Below are positions 13,501-26,108 of a stretch of DNA of 64,000 bases, one piece after another. Made by a program: the position numbers and the translations under genes. This DNA is from Edolisoma coerulescens. Taxonomy: Eukaryota > Chordata > Aves > Passeriformes > Campephagidae. Numbering within the stretch: position 1 is the stretch's first letter; each line of letters begins with the position of its first letter. Under the pieces are notes generated by a model. It was not told where the DNA came from, did no database searches, and worked only from the letters and a program-made list of their open reading frames with translations. The DNA is taken from positions 1,426,652-1,490,651 of the forward strand of contig VWZW01004026.1 in assembly GCA_013397115.1 (NCBI GenBank), given 5' to 3'.

Positions 13501-15499
13501 TAAGTGGGTTTATTCTTGTGTGGTTGATGAGATCTATAGGTGCTAAAATTACAGTGGTTGGTATTATGACGTCATTTTTACTCACATTTAGTCTGATATG
13601 GCACCTTACCCTGAAACTGCAAAATCATTTTCCATTTTTACTGTAGAAAATTGCCAGAATTTCCGAGTTGCCAGAAAAAGACTAAGGAAGCTACAGAACA
13701 ACTGTAATTACATTTTGCCCCAATTCTTCCTGCAGATGTCGCATAGTGTCTTGTGGACAATGTTTTCTGCATATGTGCAATCAGATTTTTTACAGTATCA
13801 GGATAATAAAAAATAGCAAATTATTTAAATAAAAGAAATTTGACCTTATTTTCATTTCTTTTATTTACAGTCATTTCCTTAAAAATATTTCAGTCTATTT
13901 ATCCTTTACATAACTGAAAAATTATATCGATGCATTTTCTAGTTTGCATTCTGAATATACAGTTAATTGTGAATAGTAACTGACTGCTATGGCTGGTAGG
14001 ATCAAATAAAATTAAAACCCAGGTTCTAACACAAGTGCTTGTTTATTACATTTTATGTCATTAGCTCACACATTCATGAAGATTTGCTTACTGAAGACTA
14101 ATTATGAAAACTAAATTGAGCACATAAAATACTTCAAAACTGTTAAAAGTGTATTTTAAGTAAATTGATTAAAACTGAAAACTATTAGGATATCTCATTA
14201 TTCACCCTAAATTGAATGCAATATTTAAGAAATAAATAATCGGAATCTACTAGCTTTCTAGGCACTAAAGCTGTCTGCTTGATTGAACATAATTGACTGG
14301 CATAAGTAATCTTTTCAAATGACAATTATATAAAGTAACATTATTATTATTAGCTGGACTCTGCACAAGTAAAATGTCCATGTTCCAGCATAGGTGCAAT
14401 AAGAATGAAGCCACATATAGCAAAATGCAGTATTTCATACTAGAAAATATAGTTTTCATACTTCAAATGTTTGTCACTTATTTTGAGACACAATATAGCT
14501 AAACTCTAAACATATGTTGTGACTCTTTTCAAGGCAGTGCAGTCACCACAGAAGAAAAAGCCTTTGGTATAATTTTTGTAGATTTATGTCTTTCCTGTAA
14601 GACACCCTGGGCTCCTACTACCAATGCAGTGTATTTCCCAAACATTTAGCCAAATGGTTACTTCTTACAATTAGTGATTTTGCACCTCAGGTTCTAGTTC
14701 TGGCTTTTGACACGGTTTTGTTACAGGGCACTGGGTTATCTCTTAAAGCTGCAGTGCACAGACACCTGACTTTGTTTTTATGTGCCTCAGACTTCCCATC
14801 TCCAAATCAGAAAAAGGTTTTAAGATTTTCTAAGAATTTTTCTTTATGGAATCTACATATTGTTATCTCTATGGGAACAAGGAGGAAAGCAAGAGACTTG
14901 AAAATCCAAAATACTCCCTGCAACTAAAGAACTGGGTAAACATGTAAACTTTATCACCAGAGAGCAGCTCTGTTTTGATTATATGGAAGTCCTAAAACAA
15001 AGAAAGATGGTCTTAAGCATGCTCAGACCATTCGTGCAGAGAGAATTCCTCCTCTGTAAAGGCCGTACCTCAAGAGTACCTGCTTCTGACTGCATTACCA
15101 TATGTTAGCTGACTAAAACATGATTTATCCCAGAAGTCCTTTGATGTCTATCTTAGTCCCTTCAACAGCACTAGTCCTTCTGCATCAACCTTATTTGTCC
15201 CTAGGCCTTGACTGGAATCTTTATGTAACCTGCAGTGCACCATAACCAGTGTATTTGCTTCTTGGCCTCATGACCAGCTGTTACAGGTCTGCTCTGGTGT
15301 GACGGGTGAGCAGCACCATCAGACACAGGGCACCACCCAGAGAGGCACCAGATGGCACAGAAGGGTACACTGAAAGGAGGGGACAGATGCTCTGCTGAGA
15401 AGAGCCTTCTGTGCTCAGCAGTGGTGGTGACATCCCATGGAGCATAGTCCCCAAACTCCACTGGAGGAACTGATCCTGCACAGCAGAAGTCTTGACCCA

Positions 15500-16150
15500 G
15501 AGTGAGCTCCCAAAGGAGCTCCAGTTCTGTTCGGATTTGGCTTCAGGGATGCCTGAGGCTTCTGGCTGAAGCTGGGACAAGGAGAGCTGGGCTCCTTGCC
15601 TGCCTGCTCTTGTGACCAAGCAAAGTGTCTGCAGGAAGAGGTCACCAGACTGTGCAGCATCAGAGATAACGAGAAACAGTTTGGAATAAGGTCACATGGA
15701 AAGGGAGAGTGTTTTCTTCACTAAGATCATCATCTGTTCAAAAAGTTTTTCAATACGTTGACTATTCTTTACTCAATAATGAGTAAAAGGGGAAACCATA
15801 AACAAGAGCCCACAGAGACACAAACCTGGTCACAAAAAGAGTCAATAGAGACAGTGCCAAGGACCAGACTGGGACAGAGAACCTTGTCTGTCTTGGCACA
15901 CTGGGATCTTCCTCAGTAGCCAGGCAGGAGGAGCCCCTGTGCCAGGAGCTGATGGATGTGATGGTCATGTATAAAATCCCATAACACCTGGATCATCTCC
16001 AAGACCTGCAGCTTCGAGAACCCATCAGTAATGAAGGGGGTGCAGGTAGACTCTGTGCTTATCAGGTGTGAAAATGGAGCCTCCCATGAAGGTGGAGGCT
16101 GGAAGCTCTTTACTTCTGGCACTCAGAGGATGGCTCCTGCTCCACTTTAA
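15500..16150. other. GC-richer block, possible decayed repeat with ORF1-like piece
   Basis: This block and its left flank (from about 15200) stand out from AT-rich surroundings. On the + strand 15629-15685 reads LQEEVTRLCSIRDNEKQFG, a coiled-coil-like string of a kind I recall from hypothetical proteins derived from avian repeats (possibly CR1 ORF1). The frame is broken on both sides. Identity is uncertain. Confidence 0.3.
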
Positions 16151-19100
16151 GATTTCCAACTTTCTGACATGCAAGTGTCATCATTTACATGACACCACCC
16201 AACCAGACAGTCATCAGGATGACAGAGAAAAGCTGTGTAACATTGTTATCAGCAAGGAAACTTTGCTCTAGTAACACTATCATGTCAAATACAGACATAA
16301 CTGAAAAGTCTGAAATGGTAAACACAACACTACTACTGCTAAGAAACAATGAAACTTTTTTTAACTGAAAAAACCTAATGAGAAAGTGTATTCTAATTTA
16401 ACTACATTTGGTGTGGGTTCAGAGTGCATGAGGCATTTAAGTCATTCACTTCTTACCATGGGGAGACATTCCCTTATTAAGTGAGTGACAATAATGGAAG
16501 CTTGCTCAGATCCTGGATTCTGCACAGTTCCATCAGTTAAAGAAGAACTTGCCAGACAATTTGACGTAAATTCCAAAAGCATCATTTGTTGGCAATCATC
16601 TTTATCTGTCAAAGAAAAACAATACTTGAAAATACACACATTCAGTTTCCTAGGGCAGGTCCAAAAATCATCAAGATGTACAAGTAATCTTTGTTTAAAT
16701 CACTCTGAATTAGGTCCTCAAGAATTCACTAATTACTTTGTCCACATGCAATTTAATCTTTTTGTCTGTGTACTGACTCAAGCTGCAAGGTTTTTATTTG
16801 CCAGGTAACATTTGCTGCACACCAAGAATACTTCTAAATTTATCTAACCACACTATTACTAATGTGCTTTGACTTAAATTACACCAGCAGCTACGTTAAC
16901 TAACATTAATTTAAAGCATATTTTCTTTTGTTTTCTTGTTCTTGCCTCCTATATGCTGAATATTTTTGCAATAAAGAAGTGTGGCTAAGTTAGGAAGAGA
17001 ATACTGTGAATAAATCTTTATATTTCCTCTGTATCTCCCAAAAATGCTATGAATGTGCTCTGGTTCTTATAGTGATGGGCAAGCACTCTGGCAGCCAGCA
17101 GAAGAGCAAAAATTAAAGTATAATAAAGCTAAATACAAGTCTTGCAGAGGACAGCTCCCTAGAGTTTCATACATTTCTTTTGCATTAAATATTCTCTCAG
17201 AGTTTCAAATTATAACAAATCAGTGGGGCAACATGCAGAAAATCACTGCGCTAAGCATAACAGAACTCCAGATGTGAAAATCACTGCCCAACTGAAGTGT
17301 AAATGTAAGCCCTGCAAAAAAATTACTTCAAAGTGTCTGTAAACGTTTCTTAAAAAAAAAAAGAGAAGAAAAAACTGCATTAATTAAATGACATCATGGG
17401 CACAGGTCTGATAACTGTCGAATGAAAAAAGAAAACCACAAGGATAGTTGCCAACAAAAATACAACAGCATTTTTGCTTCACTAAGGTAAAAGCTGTAAA
17501 AGCACATTCTAAATTTGGATAAGAATGTTCCTATGTTACTTGTATTTCTTTAAGTGAATAGTGCTCATTTTAGAAGCAAAAAATCAGTTTGACTCCCACC
17601 ACCACCATCACGACTAAAATATAGATACCAAGCAGTTGAAACTTACTTTGCAGATCACCCCTATGAGGAAAGAGTGGATGGGAGGGGTTTTTTAACCTAA
17701 AATCCAAACCTAGCTGCTGGTTAAGAATGCCATGGCTGGACGACACCACATGTCCACCCAAGTGCAGCTGTTTGTGGCCATGCCCAGCTGCATTACAAGG
17801 GGGTCATGAATCTGCTGGAGCTGTGCAAGCACGGCCCTGCTGTGGGTGGGTGGCAGGGCTGCCGTGGCAGGGCAGCTACAGTCACGGAAACCGGGAGAAG
17901 TTGCTGCAACACCAGAGGTGTTGCTCCAGGACCTGATCGACGCTGTCTGCCTGACAGTCTGGGAGTCGTGTGAGAAGAGACCTAACATCAGCATCCCGTG
18001 TAATTACCTATTATACTGTATAATTACCTGTAATTGCCTGCTGTTTAAAAAATGCTGTATGAAAGAAGTATTATTAAAACTTTTCTGTAGTAGTATAGTC
18101 CTGTTCTTGCCAGTGTAGAAAGCATTTCCTTTGTGCACTAATACGCTGATCAGGACATGAAAATTCTGCATAAACTTTTGGTCATAATTTTGATCTCTTA
18201 GAAGAGACAAATCAGAAACAAAACATATAAACTGAATGCTGAAAACATGAAAATCAAATGCCTATTATTCTAAAAATTAAATTTTGGAAGAAATTTATTT
18301 TTACACCACTTAGTCTATAATATGCCTAAATCTCTCTTCCATATATCTCTGATAGGAACGATTCAAGAAAAATACCCATGATCAGCCATGAGAATCAATA
18401 CCCAGTGCATGCTGGATAATGCGTAATTGTTCTCAGTCTGATTTTCAAATTATGTAGTCCATAATGTAGGAGATTCGAAATAAGTGATATATTATAAATT
18501 ATAAAGCAAACTTTAAAACAAATCCAGCCATAAAAAAGGAAAATGCTATTTTTGTAAATACATCCAAAGACCACCAGGTGTCTCTCTAATAAAAGGAATG
18601 TATATAAACATAGATTAAAAAAAAAAAGTTAAAAAAAGTTAAAAAAAATTCAATCTTCAACATATACACAGACACAAACTCAAGCAAAAAAAACAAAACA
18701 AAACAAAAAAAACCCCAAAAAACAAAAAACCTCAAAACAACCCCAAACCAAAAAAACCCTCTAGTCATCAGTTCAAACTGCTTTAAAAACTAGGGTTATA
18801 TGGAAAGGTGAAGTGTTAAAGCAAGACCAGGCAAATCCTACTGCCAGTGTCAGCAGTATTCACGCCTTCAAAATCATGCTTTCAGTCAATTTCAGTCTGG
18901 GCAGTGCAGACAGTCCACTCAGTCTCTTGTGCCACGTGCTGGCAAGAGCCACAAATTGCAAGAACAGGGACACTGTCAGCTTGTGGTTGAAATGCGGAGC
19001 TCAAGTGCCCAGGGTGATGGAAAAATCCTGACAACAGAGGCACGGGAGGATGTGCTGACACAGTGATGAGCTGTGCAGAGTACCTTGCATCCACAGAGCT

Positions 19101-21058
19101 CATATCTGACTCAGCTGATGCATTCCAGCCTCTGCACTGTGCTCTGCAGCACGCTGGCAGGGCGTAATTGCTCGCATGAAACACTAAAAAACCATATTTT
19201 TCTGAGGCTTGTGCAGACTTTGGCTGATCCCTTGCAGGCCCACAATCATGTTTGTATGGTGTTCTGTTTTCTGGTGCAGCAAGTGGTCATAGCTTCCTCT
19301 CTTGGGCTGTACAAGAGAGCTATGGAGGGGCGTGTACCACAGGCTATGGAGACGTGCTTGCCTTTTCTGATTCTTCAAGTTTCCCTTTGAGGCTATCTAT
19401 GCATTGCTTCCAAACAGGATTTATCACAAGCTGAAGGAGGCCACCTCTTTTCAAAATCTGTGCAGTATATCATATTTGTATGTCAGCATCTGAAACAGAT
19501 AAATAAATAGTGTATTATTAGCAAGTGTTTGATATGATAGGACTTGGTCCAGAACTTACTGAAATTGGAATTTTTCCCTAGGCATTTAAAGAAAACAGTT
19601 GTGCAGGCAAAAAAAAAATAAAACCAAGATGAAGTTTAACATCTACTCAATGTCTGTGACATGCTGTGTCACTGAACTATTTCCTGACTCATTAGCAACT
19701 TCCCAAATCAATGTGAAAAAGACAGGGACCCAAAGTCCCTGATGTGTCTCCTTGTCTGATATGTGACAGATTGGACTGAATTGCACCAAAAGACAATATT
19801 CAGTGTTTCAGGATGTAAGAAGAGGCAATGATAGCCAAAGGGTATTAGGTTCCTACTTAAATTAAAGGATATGCAGGAGCTGAGGGGTAACAGAAGTTCT
19901 GGTACAGTGAAGAGACAAGCTACAGTTACTTTGAGAAGGAATTATGCACAGATAATTTTGCCCCACATTACATTCCTCCCTACCACATACACACACACTT
20001 GTACATAATCTGAACACCCACAGCCCTTTTGGTCCCCAGTTAGATGCCACCAGCTAGGGTTAACACCTGTGCATCCTTCTCTCCTGCATTGGGCTTCAAT
20101 ACAGCTCTCATCCTCCCTAAAATACTGCAGGCTGGGAGATCACAGCCAGAGTGTTTCTCCTTTACTTTCACAATCTCTCAGCTTGCACAAAAAATCTGGT
20201 GGCAAAGAGAAATGAGAGGGAAGAGCAAAATTGTCAGCAATTCACATCGTTCTTCACCTTGTCTTTCTGCCCATGCCTTCCTTTCCATCTTGTTTGTCAC
20301 CTTCATCTGTTGACAGGCTCTTAAATGGTAAATGGTGAATGTCCTGTCACACTCAGAGACAGTGCTGAAGGTCAGGGTGACTCCTGGGGTTGCCCAAAAT
20401 AAAGCAGTTACATGTGCTATAGCCCATATGTGCCTTATGCTCCTCCCTCCCCTCTGCCTGTATCACAACAGGATATCATTTCAACAAAACCCTGTCAGTC
20501 AGCAGGAAGAGGGGAAAAAATGCCTTGCCTTGCCAGCAGATTGGAGATGATGAGCTGTGGCTGTTTCATCCCAGGCTCCTGGAGGCCTGAGATAGGCCAG
20601 CCACAGGGAGCGATGGGATGGGCCAGCACAGGCGTGCCCAGGGTGGAGGCTTCATTACTCACCTCTGCCACAGGGCTTGTTCTTGCCCTCACTCCTGAAC
20701 ACTGTAAAAACTCCTGAACACTGCCTGGCAATGTAAGGGAAACAAGGGAAACAGCGCTGGGCCAGGAGGGAGGCTTGGGCCTGCTGATGCCTTCCCTTCC
20801 AGAGCCACTGAGGCCCTGGCTAGAGGACGAGGACGTCGGAAGGGGCAGTGAGGTGCCCTGGCCCTGGGGGAACTGTGGCCAGGCTGCGCAGTGGAGAGGG
20901 CTCGGTCAGGGCCTCCAGGGCTCCCGTGGGAAAGGCAGGGTGTGAGCCCAGTGAGCCACAGGGAGAGCTTCCATCCCTGGCCACTGGGATCCCGTACACG
21001 GCAGCCATGCAGAGGCCAAAGGGACAGAGACATAGAGGATTGGTGCCATGGTACAGGT
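16151..21058. other. No gene seen; three GC-richer islands
   Basis: Islands at about 17720-17990, 18860-19180 and 20560-21050 contrast with AT-rich DNA between them. They read as Trp-, Cys- and Gly-rich nonsense in most frames. The last ends in an antisense CR1 tail, so repeats of uncertain family are likely. Confidence 0.5.
18617..18759. repeat. A-rich tract with regular GTT and CCCC interruptions
   Basis: A first part repeats AAAAAAAGTT; a second (18684-18759) is runs of A alternating with AC, CCC and CCCC. It reads as simple-sequence DNA; minus-strand open frames here are Phe/Gly-rich artefacts. Confidence 0.85.
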
Positions 21059-21115
21059 CACAGAATCATCTCAGATGGAAGGGATGCAGAAGGATCATTG
21101 AGTCCAACTCTCTCA
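21059..21115 (-). mobile_element. CR1 LINE 3' tail, antisense fragment
   Basis: TCACAGAATCATCTCAGATGG and the following AAGGATCATTGAGTCCAACTC are the reverse complement of a CR1 3' end. It closes a GC-rich block (20560-21050) that may be older parts of the same insertion. Confidence 0.75.
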
Positions 21116-21769
21116 GTGAACTAGTTACTGAAAGATCAAAAATAAGGAAATTTGAAATATGAATTTTGGTAGTTTTTGTGAGTTCTCTTATCACTCTTTG
21201 CTGTCTTCATCTCTTTATCATCAGTGTGACTTGCTGCTATTTACCATCAAAAAATGCTAGAATTGAGACTCGTTGGTTCTTTCAGTGCTAGTAAATAAGC
21301 TCAGTCTACTGGTTGCTGTGCATGATAGAGTTAGGACGGAAGACATTATTAACTTATGTAATACTTGCACTAGTCCTCAGTCACGTGGGGGATTGTTAGA
21401 GTTGTCTTATTTTAGATTCTCTACAGTCAAGCACCTCAGCTTTTGCTCTTTTAATTTTGAGGGACAGCATAGAAAATAGATGCACGAATTTTCTGAATGT
21501 TTTTCCAGGGCAAAGGAGGAGATGAATGAGTCCAAGATGACCGAAAAATGGGTGTGTGCAGACATGCTTGGATCAGTGTCTTAGGACGAACAGGTTTAAT
21601 TCACTGCAAAAAGTACACACATGTCCTGAAGTGCTCCTGACTTGCCCTAGGAAGATGGTGGCTGGGAGTGTACTGACACTAACAAATAATTTACCAGACT
21701 TAGCCACTCGCTGCTTTCATGGTTCTCAGGAATGAAGGAAGGCATCAGGATCAAGTTATAAGCCAAAAT

Positions 21770-22213
21770 AACCTTTGGGCCACAAAGATAGTTAAAGGCC
21801 TGGAGCACTTCTCCTGTGGAGACAGCCTGAGAGAGCTGGGTTGTTCAGCCTGGAGAAGGCTCCAGTGGGACTTTGTAGCACCTTCCAGTTGCTGAAGGGG
21901 ACATACGAGAGCTGGAGAGAGACTTTTTACAAGGGCATGTAGTGACAGGATGAGGTGGAGGGGCTTTAAACTGAAAGAGGGCAGGTTTAGATTAGATATT
22001 GGGAAGAAATTCTTTGCTGTGGCAATAGTGAGACACTGAACAGGTCGCCCAGAGAAGTTTGTGGATGCCCCATCCCTGGCAGTGTTCAACGACAGGTTGA
22101 ATGGGGCTTGTGAGCAACCCGGTCTAGTGAAAGTTGTCCCTGCCCAGAGCAGGGGAGTTGAAATTCTATGATGTTGAAGGTCCCTTCCAACCCAAACAAT
22201 TCTGTGATTCTAT
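21770..22213 (+). mobile_element. CR1 LINE, 5'-truncated 3' end
   Basis: Recognisable blocks are GGGTTGTTCAGCCTGGAGAA, GGCAGGTTTAGATTAGATAT, GATGCCCCATCCCTGGCAGT and GTCCCTTCCAACCCAAACAA, ending in ATTCTGTGATTCTAT, the CR1 tail repeat. Confidence 0.93.
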
Positions 22214-24486
22214 AACTATTCTGGTGAGTCATACCAGGCTCACAAGCCACAAGTTTAGCACCGTCAGTACAGGGACACACGTAGTGTCAAAATATACTTC
22301 CCTCATGTCTCATTTTAAGTACCCTTTTTATTGCATTGCCTTTGGCTTTCCTGGGCCCTTCCCCCAGAAAAGTCTCCTTAATATGGTGTAATGGACATGT
22401 TATCCACTGTATAATAATAAAGATGTGTACAAAGAATTTTCATTTTCTAAGTATTTTATTTATGGAAATGTGTATTGAAATAAACCTTGATATTCATTCC
22501 ATTTACAATGTTAATGAAACTTAGGAAATTATTTGAAAGAGATTATTTCTCTTAAAGCAAAAGTTCACGCATTCCAGTAAAACTAAGTCCACGCTGTATA
22601 ATTTAGACAGGGCAAAAGAGTGACAACCTGCACAAACAGACTGAAAATCCTGCAACAGCAAGATTGCTCTGCAAATCCTCCTTCAAGCCCAGCTCTTGTC
22701 TTTGTTGAACTTCCCCATCTATCGGGTTCAAAAAAAAAAAAAAAAGGGACAGCAGGACCATTAAATTAACCTACACAAGGTGGATTGGAAGGATTCTTTG
22801 AACCCTTGTATGTTCAATTTCCAATGTTTCATTGATTCCTAATTTCCCTATATTTCGCACTTTTTCCTGCAGTACCTTCCAGGACTTCAATAGAATTCTC
22901 TGTGCTTTTTGCTTCTTATCCTTTACTGTGTTTTTTTCTTTTCATATCTCCTGTTCAGTTCATATACCAAATCATCCCTTTTCTACACTAAATTCTCTAT
23001 TGAATTTAATAATCTATTAATAGTAATACATTAATCCTGTATTTTTTTTCAAATAAAATGTCCATAGTAGGAATAATAAAAACACAAAACCCCCTTGACA
23101 TTTGTCTGGATGTCATTTATCATTATGCAGCTTATTCGGTTTGCATATTACATGCTTTTCCCATGATACTTTTACCTGGCTGCAGTGCAAGAACTATCTT
23201 TTATACAGATTTTACGCAGTAAAGCTTCAGCAAAAAGTGTACAAATAAATATAGCATAGAGTTTTCTACATGAGTGTACATAAATTTAGTTACAAAGAAG
23301 TAAATATACAGCAACTCCTTCAATTTCAAAATAAAGTAGATCAAGAATAGTGTACAGGCTGGTTTTCGCAGGAGACAACTTTGGCTCACTAAATGCAAAA
23401 GTTAGAACAATCATATTCCATTGCCTGCAAAGAGAATAAAATTCAAAGCTAAGAAATAGGACATAGAGGGTATACAAAGAGCTTAATTCAAATCTATACA
23501 ATGCTATATAAAATGTTTATTTCCCTTTAAAAGTTATTTAAAGCCAGTCATGAACTGTCTGAGTAAGAGAACAGGATTATACTAATTTAAGTTACTTGGC
23601 TATGCCCATTTTCTCCTGTATGGATTTTCTACTAACGGATTGATGGACTAAATTGTTTTCATTGTCTCAGTCTAGACAGTAGTTAGATTAGGATCAAAAA
23701 GATGCCATCTCTCATTTGGTCAGGCATACAGACACCACTTAGCTAACTGTGGTATACAGAAGGTGAAATGCTGTGGAACAGAAATTCTCTGCATCAGTGA
23801 ATAAATGTCACTGTTTATCCAACACAGATGTCACGGACTTGTTAGTTCTCCCATCACTGGAGGTTGAGGGGTGAGGGGGAAAAAGAAAGTGAAATAGTCT
23901 TATTACTGTATAATTCTTCAATAAAATGTGATTTAGAAAAAATACATCTACCATAGGCCAGGGTCAGATATTTTAGAGTTCTAATAAGAGTTACTGCATA
24001 TACTCTCAGGCCTTGACCTACTTCTCAGCCAGTGAACCTATGATATGGAAGCTGGCTTTTCCAAAGGGCTGGACAACTCTGGGGATTATTTGGTGAATCC
24101 ATCAAGCTATACCCACAAAGCATTATGCGAACAGTACATCTTTACTAGACCAGGTATGGGCTAGTGCAGAAGCTAAGGAGTAGCCAAGAGAACACATATC
24201 TACATCCATGCAAGTACAAGCATGTGTGCACACACACAGCAGCCCCAAAATGAGTTAACTTCAATGTTTGCTGCTTGTAGGCACTATTAGAAAAGATAAT
24301 ACAGCCTATCATTAGAAGAAATGGCTTAAATGCTTAATTCAGAGGAACTGCAGGGTCCCTGGAAGGAATCTATCCTTTTCTGACAAAGATCTCAAACATT
24401 TGCAGGTACAGCTGCAAAAAGTAATACTCGTATAGGGAGAAAGGGGAAGAATGTACGCTATGGGAGACAAAATTGAAAAGGAATAG
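22214..24486. other. AT-rich DNA, no gene seen
   Basis: It contains a 17-A run near 22729 and no recognisable coding or repeat sequence. It is the last unique stretch upstream of the TMX3 promoter region. Confidence 0.6.
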
Positions 24487-24829
24487 ATCACAGAATGGCA
24501 GAGTGGTTGAGGTTGGGAGGGACTTCTGGAGGTCAAACCCTCTGCGCAGGCAGGACCATTTAGAGATGGTTGTTCAGGACCACGTCCAGGTGGCTTATGA
24601 GTATCTCTGAGGTGGGAGACTGGTGGGCAGTGCTCCGTCACCCTCGCAGTGGTCTTTCCCCACGTTCTGAGAGAACCTCCTGTGTTTTGCTTTAAGCCTG
24701 TTTCCTTTTGTCCTGTCACTGGGCACCACGGGCAAGAGCCCAGCTTTGGTCTATTTGCAACCCCTTTCAGGTATTTACATTAATAAGGTTCCTCTGAGCC
24801 TTGTCTTTTCCAGGCTGAACAATCCCAGA
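24487..24829 (-). mobile_element. CR1 LINE 3' end, antisense
   Basis: It starts ATCACAGAATGGCAGAGTGG (reverse complement of the CR1 tail) and continues through GGTTGGGAGGGACTTCTGGA, the CTTTTGTCCTGTCACTGGGC block and TTTCCAGGCTGAACAATCCC. It ends exactly where repeat copy A1 starts. Confidence 0.92.
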
Positions 24830-25015
24830 CCTGCTTTAACTGTAGTTTTTAAACAAGCACTGACAGAAAAAACACCGTAGCTGAAGATAGGAAAGATTGC
24901 AACAGGTTGGAACGAACGAGGGACTCTAAGGAGAATGACATGGACATTAAAGTGAACAAGTTTCGCGCCCATGCTGAAGGAGGGGTGCTGACACAGCAGC
25001 AGGGTAGGGGATGAG
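24830..25015. repeat. Repeat copy A1 (186 bp), pairs with 25675-25860
   Basis: The bases match 25675-25860 at a constant offset of 845 with one difference that I could see (A at the base after GTAGCTG, G in the other copy). A1 begins where the upstream CR1 fragment ends and stops at the N at 25016. Both copies are upstream flank of the TMX3 CpG region. Confidence 0.93.
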
Positions 25016-25016
25016 N
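25016..25016. other. Assembly gap, single N (1 of 3)
   Basis: A single N separates A1 from GC-rich block X (25017-25221). The partner copy A2 continues across this point into different sequence, so the true gap length is unknown. Confidence 0.9.
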
Positions 25017-25253
25017 TCTGGGCGGCAGGTGATGGGCGGGCGGGCGGCGCCGGCTCCGCCGGGCTGGGCTGCAGGGCAGAGTGGGGGGAAAGCGGTGGGA
25101 TTGGGAAGCGGGCAGCGCTGGAGCGGGTAGGGCTGTGGGGAAGCGCTGGGGACGTGAGGGGCCAGGAGGGAAGGGAGTCTGTCAGCTGGTGTGGGTGAGC
25201 ACCCCGGGTTGGTTCGGGCATCACTCACGGAACGCTTTTCCTTTGCCTCTCAG

Positions 25254-25308
25254 TGGTTGCCCATGTGGTGGCGTCAGGTGCGGGTTTTGTGGAAGATCTA
25301 GATGAGTC
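25254..25308 (+). other. TMX3: Second copy of TMX3 exon 2 (likely assembly duplicate)
   Basis: The 55 bp here are the same as the exon at 26142-26196, with the same acceptor and GTAAGT donor. It sits inside the 452 bp repeat copy B1. If both copies were real and spliced together, the frame would break: 55 is not a multiple of three. No exon 3 follows before the next gap, so this copy is best read as a duplicate contig end or haplotype, not as a second functional exon. Confidence 0.85.
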
Positions 25309-25470
25309 GTAAGTACCGGGGTGTCTTGCCTAATTGCCAAGATATTGTTTGTCTTCTTGGGGGGAACATGACCCCAGACTTTGTGCGTAGTGTACTTGTC
25401 AAGAAAGCTACACTGGAAAAGATTGTGGCTTTTTTTATAGTAGGAAGGACAGAAAGATTGTGGCGTGAAT

Positions 25471-25673
25471 TATCACAGAATATCCTCTGTTGGAAGGGAC
25501 CCCCAAGGATCATCAAGTCCAACTCCTGTCCCTGCACAGGACTCCCCAAGAGTCACACCATGTGCCTGAGAGCATTGTCCAGACGCTTCTTGAGCTCTGT
25601 CGGGCTTGCTGCTGTGACCACTTCCCTGGGGAGCCTGTTCCAGTGCCCAACCACCCTCTGGGTGAAAAACATT
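25471..25673 (-). mobile_element. CR1 LINE 3' end, antisense, cut by a gap
   Basis: TATCACAGAATATCCTCTGT, GGATCATCAAGTCCAACTCC and TGGGTGAAAAACATT are reverse-complement CR1. It is the duplicate of 26359-26561 and breaks off at the N at 25674. Confidence 0.93.
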
Positions 25674-25674
25674 N
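25674..25674. other. Assembly gap, single N (2 of 3)
   Basis: A single N joins the truncated CR1 of B1 to the first base of A2. It looks like an arbitrary contig junction. Confidence 0.9.
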
Positions 25675-25860
25675 CCTGCTTTAACTGTAGTTTTTAAACA
25701 AGCACTGACAGAAAAAACACCGTAGCTGGAGATAGGAAAGATTGCAACAGGTTGGAACGAACGAGGGACTCTAAGGAGAATGACATGGACATTAAAGTGA
25801 ACAAGTTTCGCGCCCATGCTGAAGGAGGGGTGCTGACACAGCAGCAGGGTAGGGGATGAG
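25675..25860. repeat. Repeat copy A2 (186 bp), pairs with 24830-25015
   Basis: This copy starts directly after the N at 25674 and, unlike A1, continues without a gap into the GC-rich segment 25861-26108. Starting exactly at a gap is what a contig end looks like. Confidence 0.93.
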
Positions 25861-26108
25861 CTCTACCCACGGCAGACAGCTGGCAACATGACAGGCGGCA
25901 CACGTGTTCCTGCTGGAGGGAGGACGAGGCTTATTCTTCCCAAGAAGCAGAGCGTTGATTCAACTGAAGGAGAGCCTCTCGGCTGGGGAGACGACAGAGT
26001 CTATCCACCGTGCCGCGGCGCCGCGCTTGCCCCCTGCCGCCCCCCTGCACGCCCTCCGGCGGCGCGAACACCGCCGCGCCGGGCCCGGCCCGGCCGCCCG
26101 CTGCCCGC

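Larger units (their letters stand above)
6477..15199. other. AT-rich DNA, no gene seen; GC-richer patch at 12560-12900
   Basis: It holds the 36-bp tandem repeat and one hairpin near 10.2-10.5 kb. The patch at 12560-12900 is open in several frames on both strands, which reflects base composition more than coding. A 97-codon minus frame at 8028-8321 is hydrophobic but unrecognised. Confidence 0.55.
25222..25673. repeat. Repeat copy B1 (452 bp) with TMX3 exon 2 and a CR1 tail
   Basis: The bases match 26110-26561 at an offset of 888, with no difference seen by eye. It holds the exon 2 acceptor, exon 2, its donor, 160 bp of intron and the 3' part of an antisense CR1, and stops at the N at 25674 in the middle of that CR1. 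Confidence 0.95.
25017..26108. promoter_or_regulatory. CpG-rich TMX3 5' region, probable promoter (two fragments)
   Basis: Two blocks are strongly GC- and CpG-rich against an AT-rich background: 25017-25200 (runs of GGGCGG-type sequence) and about 25985-26108 (GCGGCGCCGCG and similar). Vertebrate housekeeping promoters look like this, and both lie just upstream of TMX3 exon 2. No TATA box was seen. In mammals CCDC102B starts in the opposite direction from the same promoter region; whether that is true here is inference. The region is scrambled by gaps, so no transcription start can be placed. Confidence 0.65.

Noticed and set aside
1..24486. Coding exons of CCDC102B on the minus strand
   Set aside because: I looked for its coiled-coil, Glu/Lys-rich exons and found none; if the gene is here, only a 5' intron is in the window.
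25190..25200. GTGAGC after CAGCTGGTGTGG as the TMX3 exon 1 donor
   Set aside because: To join exon 2 in frame the codon before must end in phase 1; that frame has an upstream stop and no ATG, so it cannot encode the signal peptide.
24775..25224. A 149-codon minus-strand open frame over the CpG region
   Set aside because: It crosses an assembly N and GC-rich promoter sequence, and its C-terminal part lies in a CR1 fragment. It is Pro/Ser/Ala-rich without any domain.
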